IMG/VR virus record: IMGVR_UViG_3300020169_000085
Location: 1 to 27,798 of that record
Source of the DNA: a virus
Direction: 5' to 3' (one strand)
DNA length: 27,798 bases
A program made the position numbers and the translations under genes. Shown one piece after another: positions 9,301-15,482 of this stretch (positions are counted from its first letter, which is position 1; each line of letters begins with the position of its first letter). The notes under the pieces are model-generated. The model made no database searches. It saw nothing but the letters and a program-made list of their open reading frames with translations, and was not told where the DNA came from.

Positions 9301-11053
9301 TCCTGATAATAAATTATTTGTAACAGCTAGTACAGCAGGAGATTATGCGGCTTTTATTGAAAATACTAATAGTACAAATGGATATGGTTTACTTGCAAGA
9401 ACAGCACAAACTGGAACTTCGTCATATGCTTTTGCAGCAAGAGCTGGTTCTAGTGATATTTTTGTAGTAAGAGGAGATGGCAACGTCGGGATTGGGACGG
9501 CTAGTCCAAATACTAAGTTACACGTAGCTGGAATAGCTCAAGTAACTGAAAGTGGAAATAGTGCTTTTTATGGAGGTAATTACGTTAGAGTGTTTGGTGA
9601 TCAAAATTACGGATTTAGAAACACTGGCGGTACTTACATAGCAAACATATCAATGAGCGGAAACTCATACTTCAACGGCGGTAACGTAGGTATAGGAACG
9701 ACTAGTCCTGGTGCTAAATTAGAAATTTCTCAAGGCGCAGGAGGAACAGCGCAAAACGTTATTAATTCTGGTGAACAAGCTTTTAGGTTTTCTACTAAAG
9801 TAGAAGATACTAGTACTAATACAGCTGTATTTAGACAAGGCATATATTATAATAATACTGAAAACGCAACAATAGCTTTTTATAGAGGAGGTAGCTCTGT
9901 TGGTGGGTTTATGACGTTTCAAACACAAAACGGAAACGAAAGAATGCGTATCGACTCAGTCGGCAACGTAGGTATCGGGACTACTAGTCCTGCAACCAAA
10001 TTAGAAGTTAATGGCGGAACAGATGCTATAGTAACAATAACTGGTACTACAACAGCGGCGAGATTAGATATAAAAACTGACTCATATCATAGATTTCTAC
10101 AAACAATAGAATCTGACGGTCGCTTTAGATTATATAACCAAACTACAGCTACAGAACAATTAACAGTAACAAACGCAGGAAACGTAGGGATCGGGACGGC
10201 TAGCCCTGACGATATGCTAGAGGTTTATGGTTCTTCACCAAATATAAGAGTAACTAACACAGCTGAAACAGACGCAGGTATAGTTTTCAACGATGCTCAG
10301 GCAGGTACTGGTCAAATGGCAGCTATAAAATTTAACTCCAGTGACGAAAAATTAAAGTTCTTTGTGAATGACGAAACCTCGCAAAGAATGGTTATAGATA
10401 CAGCTGGTAACGTCGGGATCGGACCGACTATTAGTCCATCATATTTATTAGATGTTAGAGATGGAACTACGAGTGGTGCAATTGCAAGATTTAGTGCTAT
10501 TAACGCTCACGTCGTAATTGAGTCTAGTACAGCTGGGAATGCTGTTCTACACTTAAAACCAAATGCAACAGGTAGTAAATTTGGTCAGTTTAAAGTAACA
10601 GCTGGAAATGGTTACGGGTTTAGTTGGAGTAATGATGCGGCAGGTACGGGTGAAACTACTTATATGGATTTAGACACCAGTAGTACTGGTGGTGGAGATT
10701 TGACAGTAAAAGGAGATGTTATAGCATATGGATCTCCTTCTGATAAAAAATATAAAGAAAACATCAAGCCAATTGAAAGTGCTTTAGGTAAAGCAATGCA
10801 GCTTCAAGGTGTTACATTTGATTGGAAAGATAGTGATAGTATATTAGATATAAAAGAAGATATAGGTTTTATAGCTCAAGATGTTCAAGAAGTGTTGCCA
10901 GAACTTGTTAGAGATAGCGGTAAAGGAAATTTATCTTTAAGGTATCAAGGAATAACACCTATACTTTTAGAAGCTATAAAAGAATTAAAAGCGGAAATAG
11001 ATTTATTAAAATCAAAACCGTGTAATTGTAATAACTGTAATTGTAATATATAA
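6308..11053 (+). CDS. Giant tail fibre with C-terminal S74 self-cleaving chaperone
   Basis: This 1581-aa fibre carries ten NVGIGT-type repeats between about residues 650 and 1380, with a DLEIYHDASHS element near residue 83, a second such element near 590 and YLPLAGGTMTG near 560. A block at residues 25-60 (QGSQGQLFSVTDDLSG) is duplicated near residue 950. The last 104 residues are a Peptidase_S74 intramolecular chaperone: SDKKYKENI puts a Ser at 1478 and a Lys at 1483, the same +5 spacing as the Ser-Lys dyad of endosialidase tailspikes. The domain should trimerise the fibre and then cut itself off before Ser1478. A coiled coil (LLEAIKELKAEIDLLKSK) and an unusual Cys-rich tail (CNCNNCNCNI) follow. 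It is likely the main host-range determinant. Confidence 0.88.
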   Translation: MANEFKIKKGLIVTGASGGTVVDIQGSQGQLFSVTDDLSGSIFAVSDISGVPILDVNSSGLSTFDGDVNLPDNKKILLGTGNDLEIYHDASHSYIKDIGVGDLKISSNTVRIESNAAENMIIAIANGGVSSYYNNVKKFETTSTGVNVTGGATITGTNTFLIESNSTAATFNLNSTVRGFDFINNNATLLSIDNDGNGTFADQAFATTATSSGDASSTLTTKGYVDGLITGATIYRGAWDPSGGGYGSPDLSGVTQTSGYYYICSAAGTAEPNGTGTEPDTWAVGDWVIYNDVSGTGQWQKIDNSSVLSGVGTGQTVALWEGAGSVTDSETLGNAPITVSGNDTTFGGNITTSGTNATVFADRFSGLGVGAVIGPNGAGTVFLRPSGVGSSTNQSSFTTTLATIGTDATFAGDVVINSAGDATSPILRLNNSSSNTFNHALEAINDNLTAAQTELLLFGKETNNRNSGFIGYNWNADNSETNYVTIGHWGYNHLLKIYPTGTATFVGAVTSPTFLGDLNGTINTATTGVTQTAGDNSTLIATTAYADAAAAAVPIGNYLPLAGGTMTGVTQFNDHTNYGDQVYARFGASQDLQIFHNGTDSFIDNYTGSLTIRNRQDDGNIVFTCDDGSGGLASYLTLNGNSTHAYFTNPGNVGIGTTSPSSKLNVIGGSGDDIIAKFKTTGTGTGDYSEIHILNDNNDALKIGSIGSNYTNSSWAGMRYVYAGSGDLGLKAVAGTGNVRIYAGGAGSERMRITSGGNVGIGTTSPGYKLSVNGDIHIPQNEYIYFDNTAHYIRRGSSDVELQGFNGLNLRTNGSSRLYIKQDGNVGIGTTLPGSKLELYEVSGGAPTLLTLHQNAVDIVADDSMGSFIDFKSTDINANFTPQARIGMLIRDSNGDNGVISEGCGNLVFHTSRGTDAAGAGEDVERMRITDIGNVGIGTSTPNAKLDVQGTQGQLFSVTDDLSGDIFSVADISGVPIMNVNSDGTSYFDGNVGIGTDSPDNKLFVTASTAGDYAAFIENTNSTNGYGLLARTAQTGTSSYAFAARAGSSDIFVVRGDGNVGIGTASPNTKLHVAGIAQVTESGNSAFYGGNYVRVFGDQNYGFRNTGGTYIANISMSGNSYFNGGNVGIGTTSPGAKLEISQGAGGTAQNVINSGEQAFRFSTKVEDTSTNTAVFRQGIYYNNTENATIAFYRGGSSVGGFMTFQTQNGNERMRIDSVGNVGIGTTSPATKLEVNGGTDAIVTITGTTTAARLDIKTDSYHRFLQTIESDGRFRLYNQTTATEQLTVTNAGNVGIGTASPDDMLEVYGSSPNIRVTNTAETDAGIVFNDAQAGTGQMAAIKFNSSDEKLKFFVNDETSQRMVIDTAGNVGIGPTISPSYLLDVRDGTTSGAIARFSAINAHVVIESSTAGNAVLHLKPNATGSKFGQFKVTAGNGYGFSWSNDAAGTGETTYMDLDTSSTGGGDLTVKGDVIAYGSPSDKKYKENIKPIESALGKAMQLQGVTFDWKDSDSILDIKEDIGFIAQDVQEVLPELVRDSGKGNLSLRYQGITPILLEAIKELKAEIDLLKSKPCNCNNCNCNI
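8261..10440 (+). repeat. Ten dispersed copies of the NVGIGT-coding DNA repeat
   Basis: Copies begin at 8261, 8579, 8780, 9107, 9278, 9482, 9683, 9965, 10181 and 10409. Each is about 30 bases of the form AACGTNGGNATNGGNACN followed by NNTAGTCCT or similar, and each codes for NVGIGT..P. Several are strikingly GC-rich (AACGTCGGGATCGGGACG) inside AT-rich DNA. Spacing is roughly 170-330 bases, matching the fibre repeat unit. The last copy has a changed motif, VGIGPTISP. Related copies occur in the 740-aa fibre gene near 1757, 2057, 2220, 3245 and 3560. Confidence 0.85.
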
Positions 11054-11517
11054 TGGCGGTACCAGCATCAGGAGCATTGTCAATGTTAGATATAGCGCAA
11101 GAAGCTTTATACGGAACGTGGGGTTCAGGAACTATAACTGGACCAATATCTATGTACGATATGATAAATGGCGGAAACTCTCACGGTTCTGGTAATTCAT
11201 ACCCTACAGTAAACGATGGATGCACACCAAATCCAGTTGATAGAACTTATTTTCAAATTACTTTGACATTAGCTCAAGTAGGTGGTGGAGATGTAACTGT
11301 CTTTACGACCAGAAACCCTATTACTGGTTTAGTAACAAATGATGTTTTATATGATTATGTAAATGGATCATATACAGCTTGGACGGGTGCTTCGCAAACT
11401 TATTCATATTGGATATTTGGTCAAGGAACATTTTTTGGTTGTACATCAAGTGAGTGTCCTAACATTTCCGTTAGTTCATCTGGAGTAGTAACAACTAATG
11501 GGTGTCAATGCCCTTAA
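11053..11517 (+). CDS. Probable tail-associated virion protein
   Basis: This 154-aa protein begins VPASGALSMLDIAQEALYG followed by GPISMYDMINGG, a pattern like the short N-terminal modules with which many phages attach small tail proteins. The rest is a Gly/Thr/Tyr-rich beta domain. Three Cys near the end (GCTSSECP, then NGCQCP) could form disulfides or bind metal. It shares a TAATG with the large S74 fibre, so the two are probably made together. No enzyme motif is visible and exact function is unknown. Confidence 0.55.
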   Translation: MAVPASGALSMLDIAQEALYGTWGSGTITGPISMYDMINGGNSHGSGNSYPTVNDGCTPNPVDRTYFQITLTLAQVGGGDVTVFTTRNPITGLVTNDVLYDYVNGSYTAWTGASQTYSYWIFGQGTFFGCTSSECPNISVSSSGVVTTNGCQCP

Positions 11518-11527
11518 AAATTAAATT

Positions 11528-11854
11528 ATGCCTATAGCTTATCCATATAGATTTTCCGATTGGTACGGTTACGACAAAGACTGTACAACATTAACATCGT
11601 TTAGTTCTGGCTCAGGACAATCAGATACTAAATTTATATGTACTCAATCTGTGAATACAACAAAATATCACGACGGTAGCGGTAATAACCCAACTACAGG
11701 GGATACTGTTTATGATAATTCCACAGGAACAACAACAACTGGAAACGGTTTTTACACAATTCAAAACGGAGCGTCGCCTCCAGCAACAATTGGGTATTAC
11801 AGAATAACAGGCGGAAGCGGAGTAGTTGCTTCTTTAGGATTATGCTTTCCATAA
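11528..11854 (+). CDS. Small tail-region protein with PYRFSDWYGYDKDC motif
   Basis: This 108-aa protein begins MPIAYPYRFSDWYGYDKDC and continues as a Ser/Thr/Gly-rich beta domain ending GLCFP. The aromatic N-terminus looks like an attachment module similar in role to that of the preceding gene. Three Cys (residue 19, one in FICTQ, one near the end) are spread through the chain. There is no signal peptide, membrane helix or catalytic motif. Together with the preceding gene it forms a pair of small Cys-containing proteins directly after the giant fibre, so a role in the fibre or tail tip is the best guess. Confidence 0.5.
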   Translation: MPIAYPYRFSDWYGYDKDCTTLTSFSSGSGQSDTKFICTQSVNTTKYHDGSGNNPTTGDTVYDNSTGTTTTGNGFYTIQNGASPPATIGYYRITGGSGVVASLGLCFP

Positions 11855-11855
11855 C

Positions 11856-11879
11856 AAATAAACAAATAAATAAATAAAT
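11856..11879 (+). repeat. AAAT/AAAC tandem tract in an intergenic leader
   Basis: The 40-base gap between the 108-aa and 123-aa protein genes contains a run of four-base units (AAATAAACAAATAAATAAAT and on). It is likely just an A-rich leader that leaves the start codon at 11895 unstructured. Confidence 0.6.
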
Positions 11880-11894
11880 CTTTAAAATTAAAAA

Positions 11895-12266
11895 ATGGCA
11901 ATTATTTACAAATGGGATATCCCACAAATGAACGCTCACATCCAAGCGGATGGGCAAGACAATGTAATCTACACAGTGCATTACAGATACACAGGTTCTG
12001 AAGAGTCCGAAGGAGTTACGTACTCATCAACTAACATTGGAACGCAAAGTTACACGTATGTAGCAGGTGAGCCTTTTACACCTTACGAGGATACTGAAGC
12101 TTTTGAAGCTATAGTTATTGGTTGGTTAGAAGGATCTTTAGATGTAGATCAAATGCAAGCTAGTATAGCTGCAAGCATACAATCTCAAATAACACCTGTT
12201 AATGAAGACTTGTATTTTACATGGCAAAATCCTACGCCAACACCTCCAGTTAACGATGAAGAATAA
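11895..12266 (+). CDS. Unknown protein of the tail-fibre region
   Basis: This 123-aa acidic protein begins IYKWDIPQMNAHIQADGQDN and then YTVHYRYTGSEESEGVTYSS, a beta-rich domain I have seen as small uncharacterised proteins beside phage tail genes. The second half is helical (AFEAIVIGWLEGSLDVDQMQ) and ends in a Pro-rich, acidic tail (PTPTPPVNDEE). There is no Cys, no membrane segment and no catalytic signature. Because it sits at the end of the fibre cluster, a tail assembly role is plausible but unproven. Confidence 0.5.
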   Translation: MAIIYKWDIPQMNAHIQADGQDNVIYTVHYRYTGSEESEGVTYSSTNIGTQSYTYVAGEPFTPYEDTEAFEAIVIGWLEGSLDVDQMQASIAASIQSQITPVNEDLYFTWQNPTPTPPVNDEE

Positions 12267-12332
12267 TACGTAATAATAAAACCATAACCTGTTCATTACA
12301 GAAAACCAATTGTCAAATTAAAACCAAAACCA

Positions 12333-12623
12333 ATGACAACATTTTACCAGACTAATTCATGGAGTAGTCACCCATCACCGTCTAAAGATTATACGGATCT
12401 TTGGAAACACATAGCCAATAAAAAAAATTGGCGGATTGTTGAACTAATTAATGGTTATTATCAAACCGAATATCAAGATTTAAAAAATCAAAATGTATGG
12501 AATGATGTAACAAGAAGGGAAACTTTAAAACAAGCGGAAGATGCTATAGATGAAACTGTAGCTTACTATTCAAAAAAAGTTGAATTTCTTAACGGACCAA
12601 AAGTAGTAAAAACATTCAAATAA
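12333..12623 (+). CDS. Unknown small protein upstream of groEL
   Basis: I do not recognise this 96-aa protein. It is rich in Trp and Tyr in its first half (SWSSHPSPSKDYTDLWKHI, then NWRIVELINGYYQTEYQDL), and the second half looks like a single long helix (ETLKQAEDAIDETVAYYSKK). A 66-base A-rich gap separates it from the fibre cluster, and it lies only 22 bases from the chaperonin start, so it may be the first gene of the chaperonin transcript. No cleft or binding motif is evident. Confidence 0.5.
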   Translation: MTTFYQTNSWSSHPSPSKDYTDLWKHIANKKNWRIVELINGYYQTEYQDLKNQNVWNDVTRRETLKQAEDAIDETVAYYSKKVEFLNGPKVVKTFK

Positions 12624-12645
12624 AAATATAATCAAATTTAATTAA

Positions 12646-14199
12646 ATGGAATACAATAATCCAAGTGAGATTGTTAAAACTCTCACATTCGGGAAAGACG
12701 CAAATGATCAAATTATAGCAGGTGTCGAAAAGTTAGCTAACGCAGTGAAGTCCACATTAGGAGCTTCCGGAAAATGCGTAATTTACGAAGATGCCTTAGG
12801 AAGACCGGTAATAACAAAAGACGGAGTAACCGTTGCAGAGAGCGTAGTCTTACTACATCCGGTCGAGAACATAGGAGCAACCCTTATAAAGCAAGCAGCT
12901 AGAAATACTGTAAGAGAAGCAGGAGACGGTACGACAACATCTACCGTCCTTGCTAATTCTCTTTTAAAGATTACAAACAAACATTTAGATGAAGAAAAAG
13001 TTAGAGAACTTAAAGCAGGCATTATTAGCGGTGCTAACAAAGTTAAAATATATCTTGATAAGACCAGTACTCCTGTTAAAGGCCAAATGCTACAAAACGT
13101 TGCTATCATTAGCTGCAATAATGACAAAGAGCTTGGGATCAAGATTGGAGAAGCTTATGAAAAAGTTGGAAAAAATGGAATTGTATTAATGGAAGAATCT
13201 GATACAAATGAAACTTACGTGGATTTTGTTGAAGGAGTACAATTTGATAGTGGATTAAAGTCAACGCATTTAATAACAGACAAAGACAAACACACAGCTG
13301 TTTTAGACGATCCTTACGTGCTTATTGTTTCATCCCCTATTCCTAACATAAGAAAAATACAAAGCGTCTTAGAACACGTTATAAAGAGTAAAAGAAGTTT
13401 ATTGATTGTAGCCGATATGGAACAACAACCATATGCTACATTGTTATCGAATAAAGTTAAAGGTAATATAAAAGTTAATATTGTTGATGTACCTGGTTTT
13501 GGTTTAACAAAGCAAGATACAATGGATGATTTAGCATTACTTACTGGAGCAATGATAATAAACGAGGAACTTGGTGATGATTTAGATTTAATAAACCCCG
13601 ATGTACTAGGTAGCGTTAAAAAAGCTGTTACAGATGAAAAATCAACAGTGCTTCAGATAGAGCAATCAATAGATGTAGCTCACAGAGTTGAAGAGGTTAC
13701 TAAAAGTATTGAAACAGAAACTAATCCATTCTTTAAGAAAAAGTTAGAGCAAAGACTGTCAATGTTAACTGGTAAAGTTGGTATTGTTTATGTTGGAGCA
13801 GATTCTGAAGTAGAGCTTAAAGAAAAGAAAGATAGAGTTGAAGATGCAATTCACGCAACTAAAGCTGCTTATAAAGAAGGTATTGTAGCAGGGGGAGGTA
13901 TTGCTTTATTGAATGCTGCTAATAACTTGAAGGCTAAGAATAAAGGAGAAGAGATATTGTTTGAAGCAATTAAATCACCTTACTATACTATACTAGACAA
14001 TGCTGGTATTATTGAAGTTAAAAAGCAAACAATAAAAAATAGAGGGATTGATGTTAAAACTGGCAAAGAAGTTAATATGATTAAAGCCGGTATTATAGAT
14101 CCTGTGTTAGTTACTAAGTCAGCTCTTAAAAACGCTGTAAGTGTTGTAACAACTATTGTGTCTGCAGATTGTGTAATTAGCAATAAAAGATTGATGTAA
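12646..14199 (+). CDS. groEL: GroEL-type chaperonin (Cpn60), phage-encoded
   Basis: This 517-aa protein is a group I chaperonin that should form a double-ring ATP-driven folding chamber in the host cytoplasm. All three domains are present without interruption. ATP-site motifs are kept: TLGASGK, TKDGVTVA with Asp59 (E. coli D52), AGDGTTTSTVLA with Asp94 (D87), VEDAIHAT with Asp400 (the hydrolytic D398), and AGGGIALL. In the apical domain NIR.......LE and PGFG are kept, but several hydrophobic substrate-binding positions are altered. It is about 30 residues shorter than E. coli GroEL, from a shortened loop in the second equatorial half and loss of the Gly-Gly-Met tail; it ends ISNKRLM. A groES gene follows with a TAATG overlap. 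The first 300 bases are more GC-rich than the rest. Virus-encoded chaperonins are known in aquatic phages. Confidence 0.96.
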   Translation: MEYNNPSEIVKTLTFGKDANDQIIAGVEKLANAVKSTLGASGKCVIYEDALGRPVITKDGVTVAESVVLLHPVENIGATLIKQAARNTVREAGDGTTTSTVLANSLLKITNKHLDEEKVRELKAGIISGANKVKIYLDKTSTPVKGQMLQNVAIISCNNDKELGIKIGEAYEKVGKNGIVLMEESDTNETYVDFVEGVQFDSGLKSTHLITDKDKHTAVLDDPYVLIVSSPIPNIRKIQSVLEHVIKSKRSLLIVADMEQQPYATLLSNKVKGNIKVNIVDVPGFGLTKQDTMDDLALLTGAMIINEELGDDLDLINPDVLGSVKKAVTDEKSTVLQIEQSIDVAHRVEEVTKSIETETNPFFKKKLEQRLSMLTGKVGIVYVGADSEVELKEKKDRVEDAIHATKAAYKEGIVAGGGIALLNAANNLKAKNKGEEILFEAIKSPYYTILDNAGIIEVKKQTIKNRGIDVKTGKEVNMIKAGIIDPVLVTKSALKNAVSVVTTIVSADCVISNKRLM

Positions 14200-14456
14200 T
14201 GAAAGCGATCAATTATTATATAATTATAGAAAAAATCAAAGAAGCTCCAAAGAAAGTAGGAGGCATTGAATTAACTGAAAAGCAAGATACAGACATTAGA
14301 TATTTAAAAGCTAATGTAATAAGTGTAGGAGACAAGATAGAAGGTATTAATGAAGGAGATATTATCAGGTATGATAAGCATGCTGGTCATGGTATCGAAT
14401 GGAAAGATAATTTTTATTATGTTATTACAGTTGGAGATGTAGTTATAGTTGAATGA
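14199..14456 (+). CDS. groES: GroES-type co-chaperonin (Cpn10)
   Basis: This 85-aa protein is the lid partner of the chaperonin encoded just upstream. The Cpn10 barrel can be followed by eye: YYIIIEKI as the first strand, a mobile loop with GGIEL at residues 21-25 (GGIVL in E. coli), ANVISVGD (GEVLAVGN), INEGDIIRYDK (VKVGDIVIFND) and FYYVITVGDVVIVE as the closing strands. It is about 12 residues shorter than E. coli GroES, mainly because the roof hairpin is reduced. The hydrophobic tripeptide that docks on GroEL is I-E-L, with a charged middle residue. Its TAATG overlap with groEL and ATGA overlap with the next gene point to coupled translation. The identification is strong, although identity to bacterial GroES looks low. 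Confidence 0.92.
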   Translation: MKAINYYIIIEKIKEAPKKVGGIELTEKQDTDIRYLKANVISVGDKIEGINEGDIIRYDKHAGHGIEWKDNFYYVITVGDVVIVE

Positions 14457-14893
14457 GACTAACAGCTTCAGATCTTAGAGATATAAATTTATTAAAGTAT
14501 TACAGGCTCGTTAGAAGGTGGGCCTGTAAAACTTATGGATTGAAAGACGCTGATTTAGAATTACTTGTGTATTTAGATTGCAAACAATTTTTTACTCGTA
14601 ATGATTTTATAAACGGCGTTTACACTTATACTTGGGATAAAAATAGATGGGAGCGTTTACGTAGAAACGGTTGGATCGATGTTTTTAAAGAGCGTAATAG
14701 AACGAGTTCTAAATACGCAGTATATAAAGTATCTACGAAAGGTAAGCATTTAATAAGTAGAATATATAGAATACTATTAGCAGAAGAAGATTTACCTACA
14801 TCGGCAAGAAGTGTATTTTATAATAATAAAACATATACAGATAAAGTTTTTAATAAAGCTATTGATGATATGATAAGAGATAAAGAGAGATAA
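14453..14893 (+). CDS. Predicted winged-helix DNA-binding protein
   Basis: This 146-aa protein has the layout of a MarR/PadR-like winged helix. Helices LLKYYRLVRRWACKTYGL and LELLVYLDC lead into FTRNDF, then WDKNRWERLRRNGWIDVF as the likely recognition helix and turn. A basic wing follows (KERNRTSSKYAVYKVSTKGK), with a closing helix LISRIYRILLAEE. This is the arrangement of a transcription regulator, though phage proteins of this fold can also serve in virion assembly or packaging. It overlaps groES by four bases (ATGA) and the metalloprotein gene by one. A late-gene regulator is possible. The fold is inferred from pattern, not from clear homology. Confidence 0.5.
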   Translation: MRLTASDLRDINLLKYYRLVRRWACKTYGLKDADLELLVYLDCKQFFTRNDFINGVYTYTWDKNRWERLRRNGWIDVFKERNRTSSKYAVYKVSTKGKHLISRIYRILLAEEDLPTSARSVFYNNKTYTDKVFNKAIDDMIRDKER

Positions 14894-15273
14894 TGGATTT
14901 TAAACTTAAAGATTTTGCAGATCTTGTCGGAATAGACAAAGAAACTTCTACATATAATACACCTGTTTTTAAAAAAGATTTAGATGGAGATATATTAGGT
15001 GAAGCTAATAATGATGGTACTATATTTATAGACAAGTCATTGAAAGGTAAAGCAAAAGAAGAAGCTGTAAATCACGAAAAAGTTCATTTAGATCAAATGG
15101 CTCAAGGAAGATTGCACTATGATGACAACAAGGTAACTTGGAAAATGGATACAAAGTCGCCAGCTAGAGTTTATAAAAGAGTAGGTGGACAACTAATAGA
15201 CGAAGAAACAGGTAAGTCAGCGCAAGAAGGCGGGGATTTTGAATGGGAAAGAGAAGCATATAAAAAACAGTAA
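14893..15273 (+). CDS. Small HExxH zinc-metalloprotein (predicted peptidase)
   Basis: This 126-aa protein contains HEKVH at about residues 57-61 within EEAVNHEKVHLDQMAQGRL, the HExxH zinc site of metallopeptidases. A C-terminal FEWEREAYKKQ offers a Glu as possible third ligand, giving a minimal zincin-like core. The N-terminal part (TYNTPVFKKDLDGDILGEAN, GTIFIDKSLKGK) probably supplies the edge strand and first helix. I know similar short proteins from Bacteroidota and marine phages, where the substrate is unknown. There is no signal peptide or cell-wall-binding repeat, so an endolysin role is not supported; head maturation protease or virion-associated protease are possible. It shares a TAATG with the winged-helix gene. 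Confidence 0.55.
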   Translation: MDFKLKDFADLVGIDKETSTYNTPVFKKDLDGDILGEANNDGTIFIDKSLKGKAKEEAVNHEKVHLDQMAQGRLHYDDNKVTWKMDTKSPARVYKRVGGQLIDEETGKSAQEGGDFEWEREAYKKQ

Positions 15274-15274
15274 T

Positions 15275-15481
15275 ATGGGATATAAAGCAAAATCAATTAC
15301 AGCTAAAGCGTCAAGTGCTTGTAAAATGAATATGGGATTAGTTATGGGTGCAAGCGATATGCATAATTCTAAATCCTTTGTTGATCATGGGGCTTTAATT
15401 GAAAAAAGAATACAAAGCGGAAAAGCAAAACCCGTTACACCTGAAGAACAAGAAAAAAAAACTAACATAACAGAAGAATAA
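15275..15481 (+). CDS. Small basic unknown protein
   Basis: This 68-aa protein begins MGYKAKSITAKASSACKMNM and ends in a charged tail (TPEEQEKKTNITEE). The start at 15275 was chosen because it lies one base after the stop of the metalloprotein gene, like many junctions here; an ATG 36 bases upstream in the same frame would run inside that gene. Its KAKSITAKA and KMNMG segments recall the tagged basic proteins that follow, so it may be a distant member of that set. Function is unknown. Confidence 0.55.
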   Translation: MGYKAKSITAKASSACKMNMGLVMGASDMHNSKSFVDHGALIEKRIQSGKAKPVTPEEQEKKTNITEE

Positions 15482-15482
15482 T

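Noticed and set aside
8261-10440. CRISPR array suggested by regularly spaced short repeats
   Set aside because: The repeats are in frame within one long coding sequence, vary in sequence, and have spacers of about 150-300 bases that code for fibre modules.
1715-11053. Diversity-generating retroelement acting on the fibre genes
   Set aside because: Repeats are numerous, but there is no reverse transcriptase, and copies differ at scattered and synonymous sites rather than at adenines of a template/variable pair.
14893-15273. Endolysin reading of the HExxH protein
   Set aside because: There is no cell-wall-binding domain, no signal or anchor, and the holin-like gene is about 2.6 kb away.
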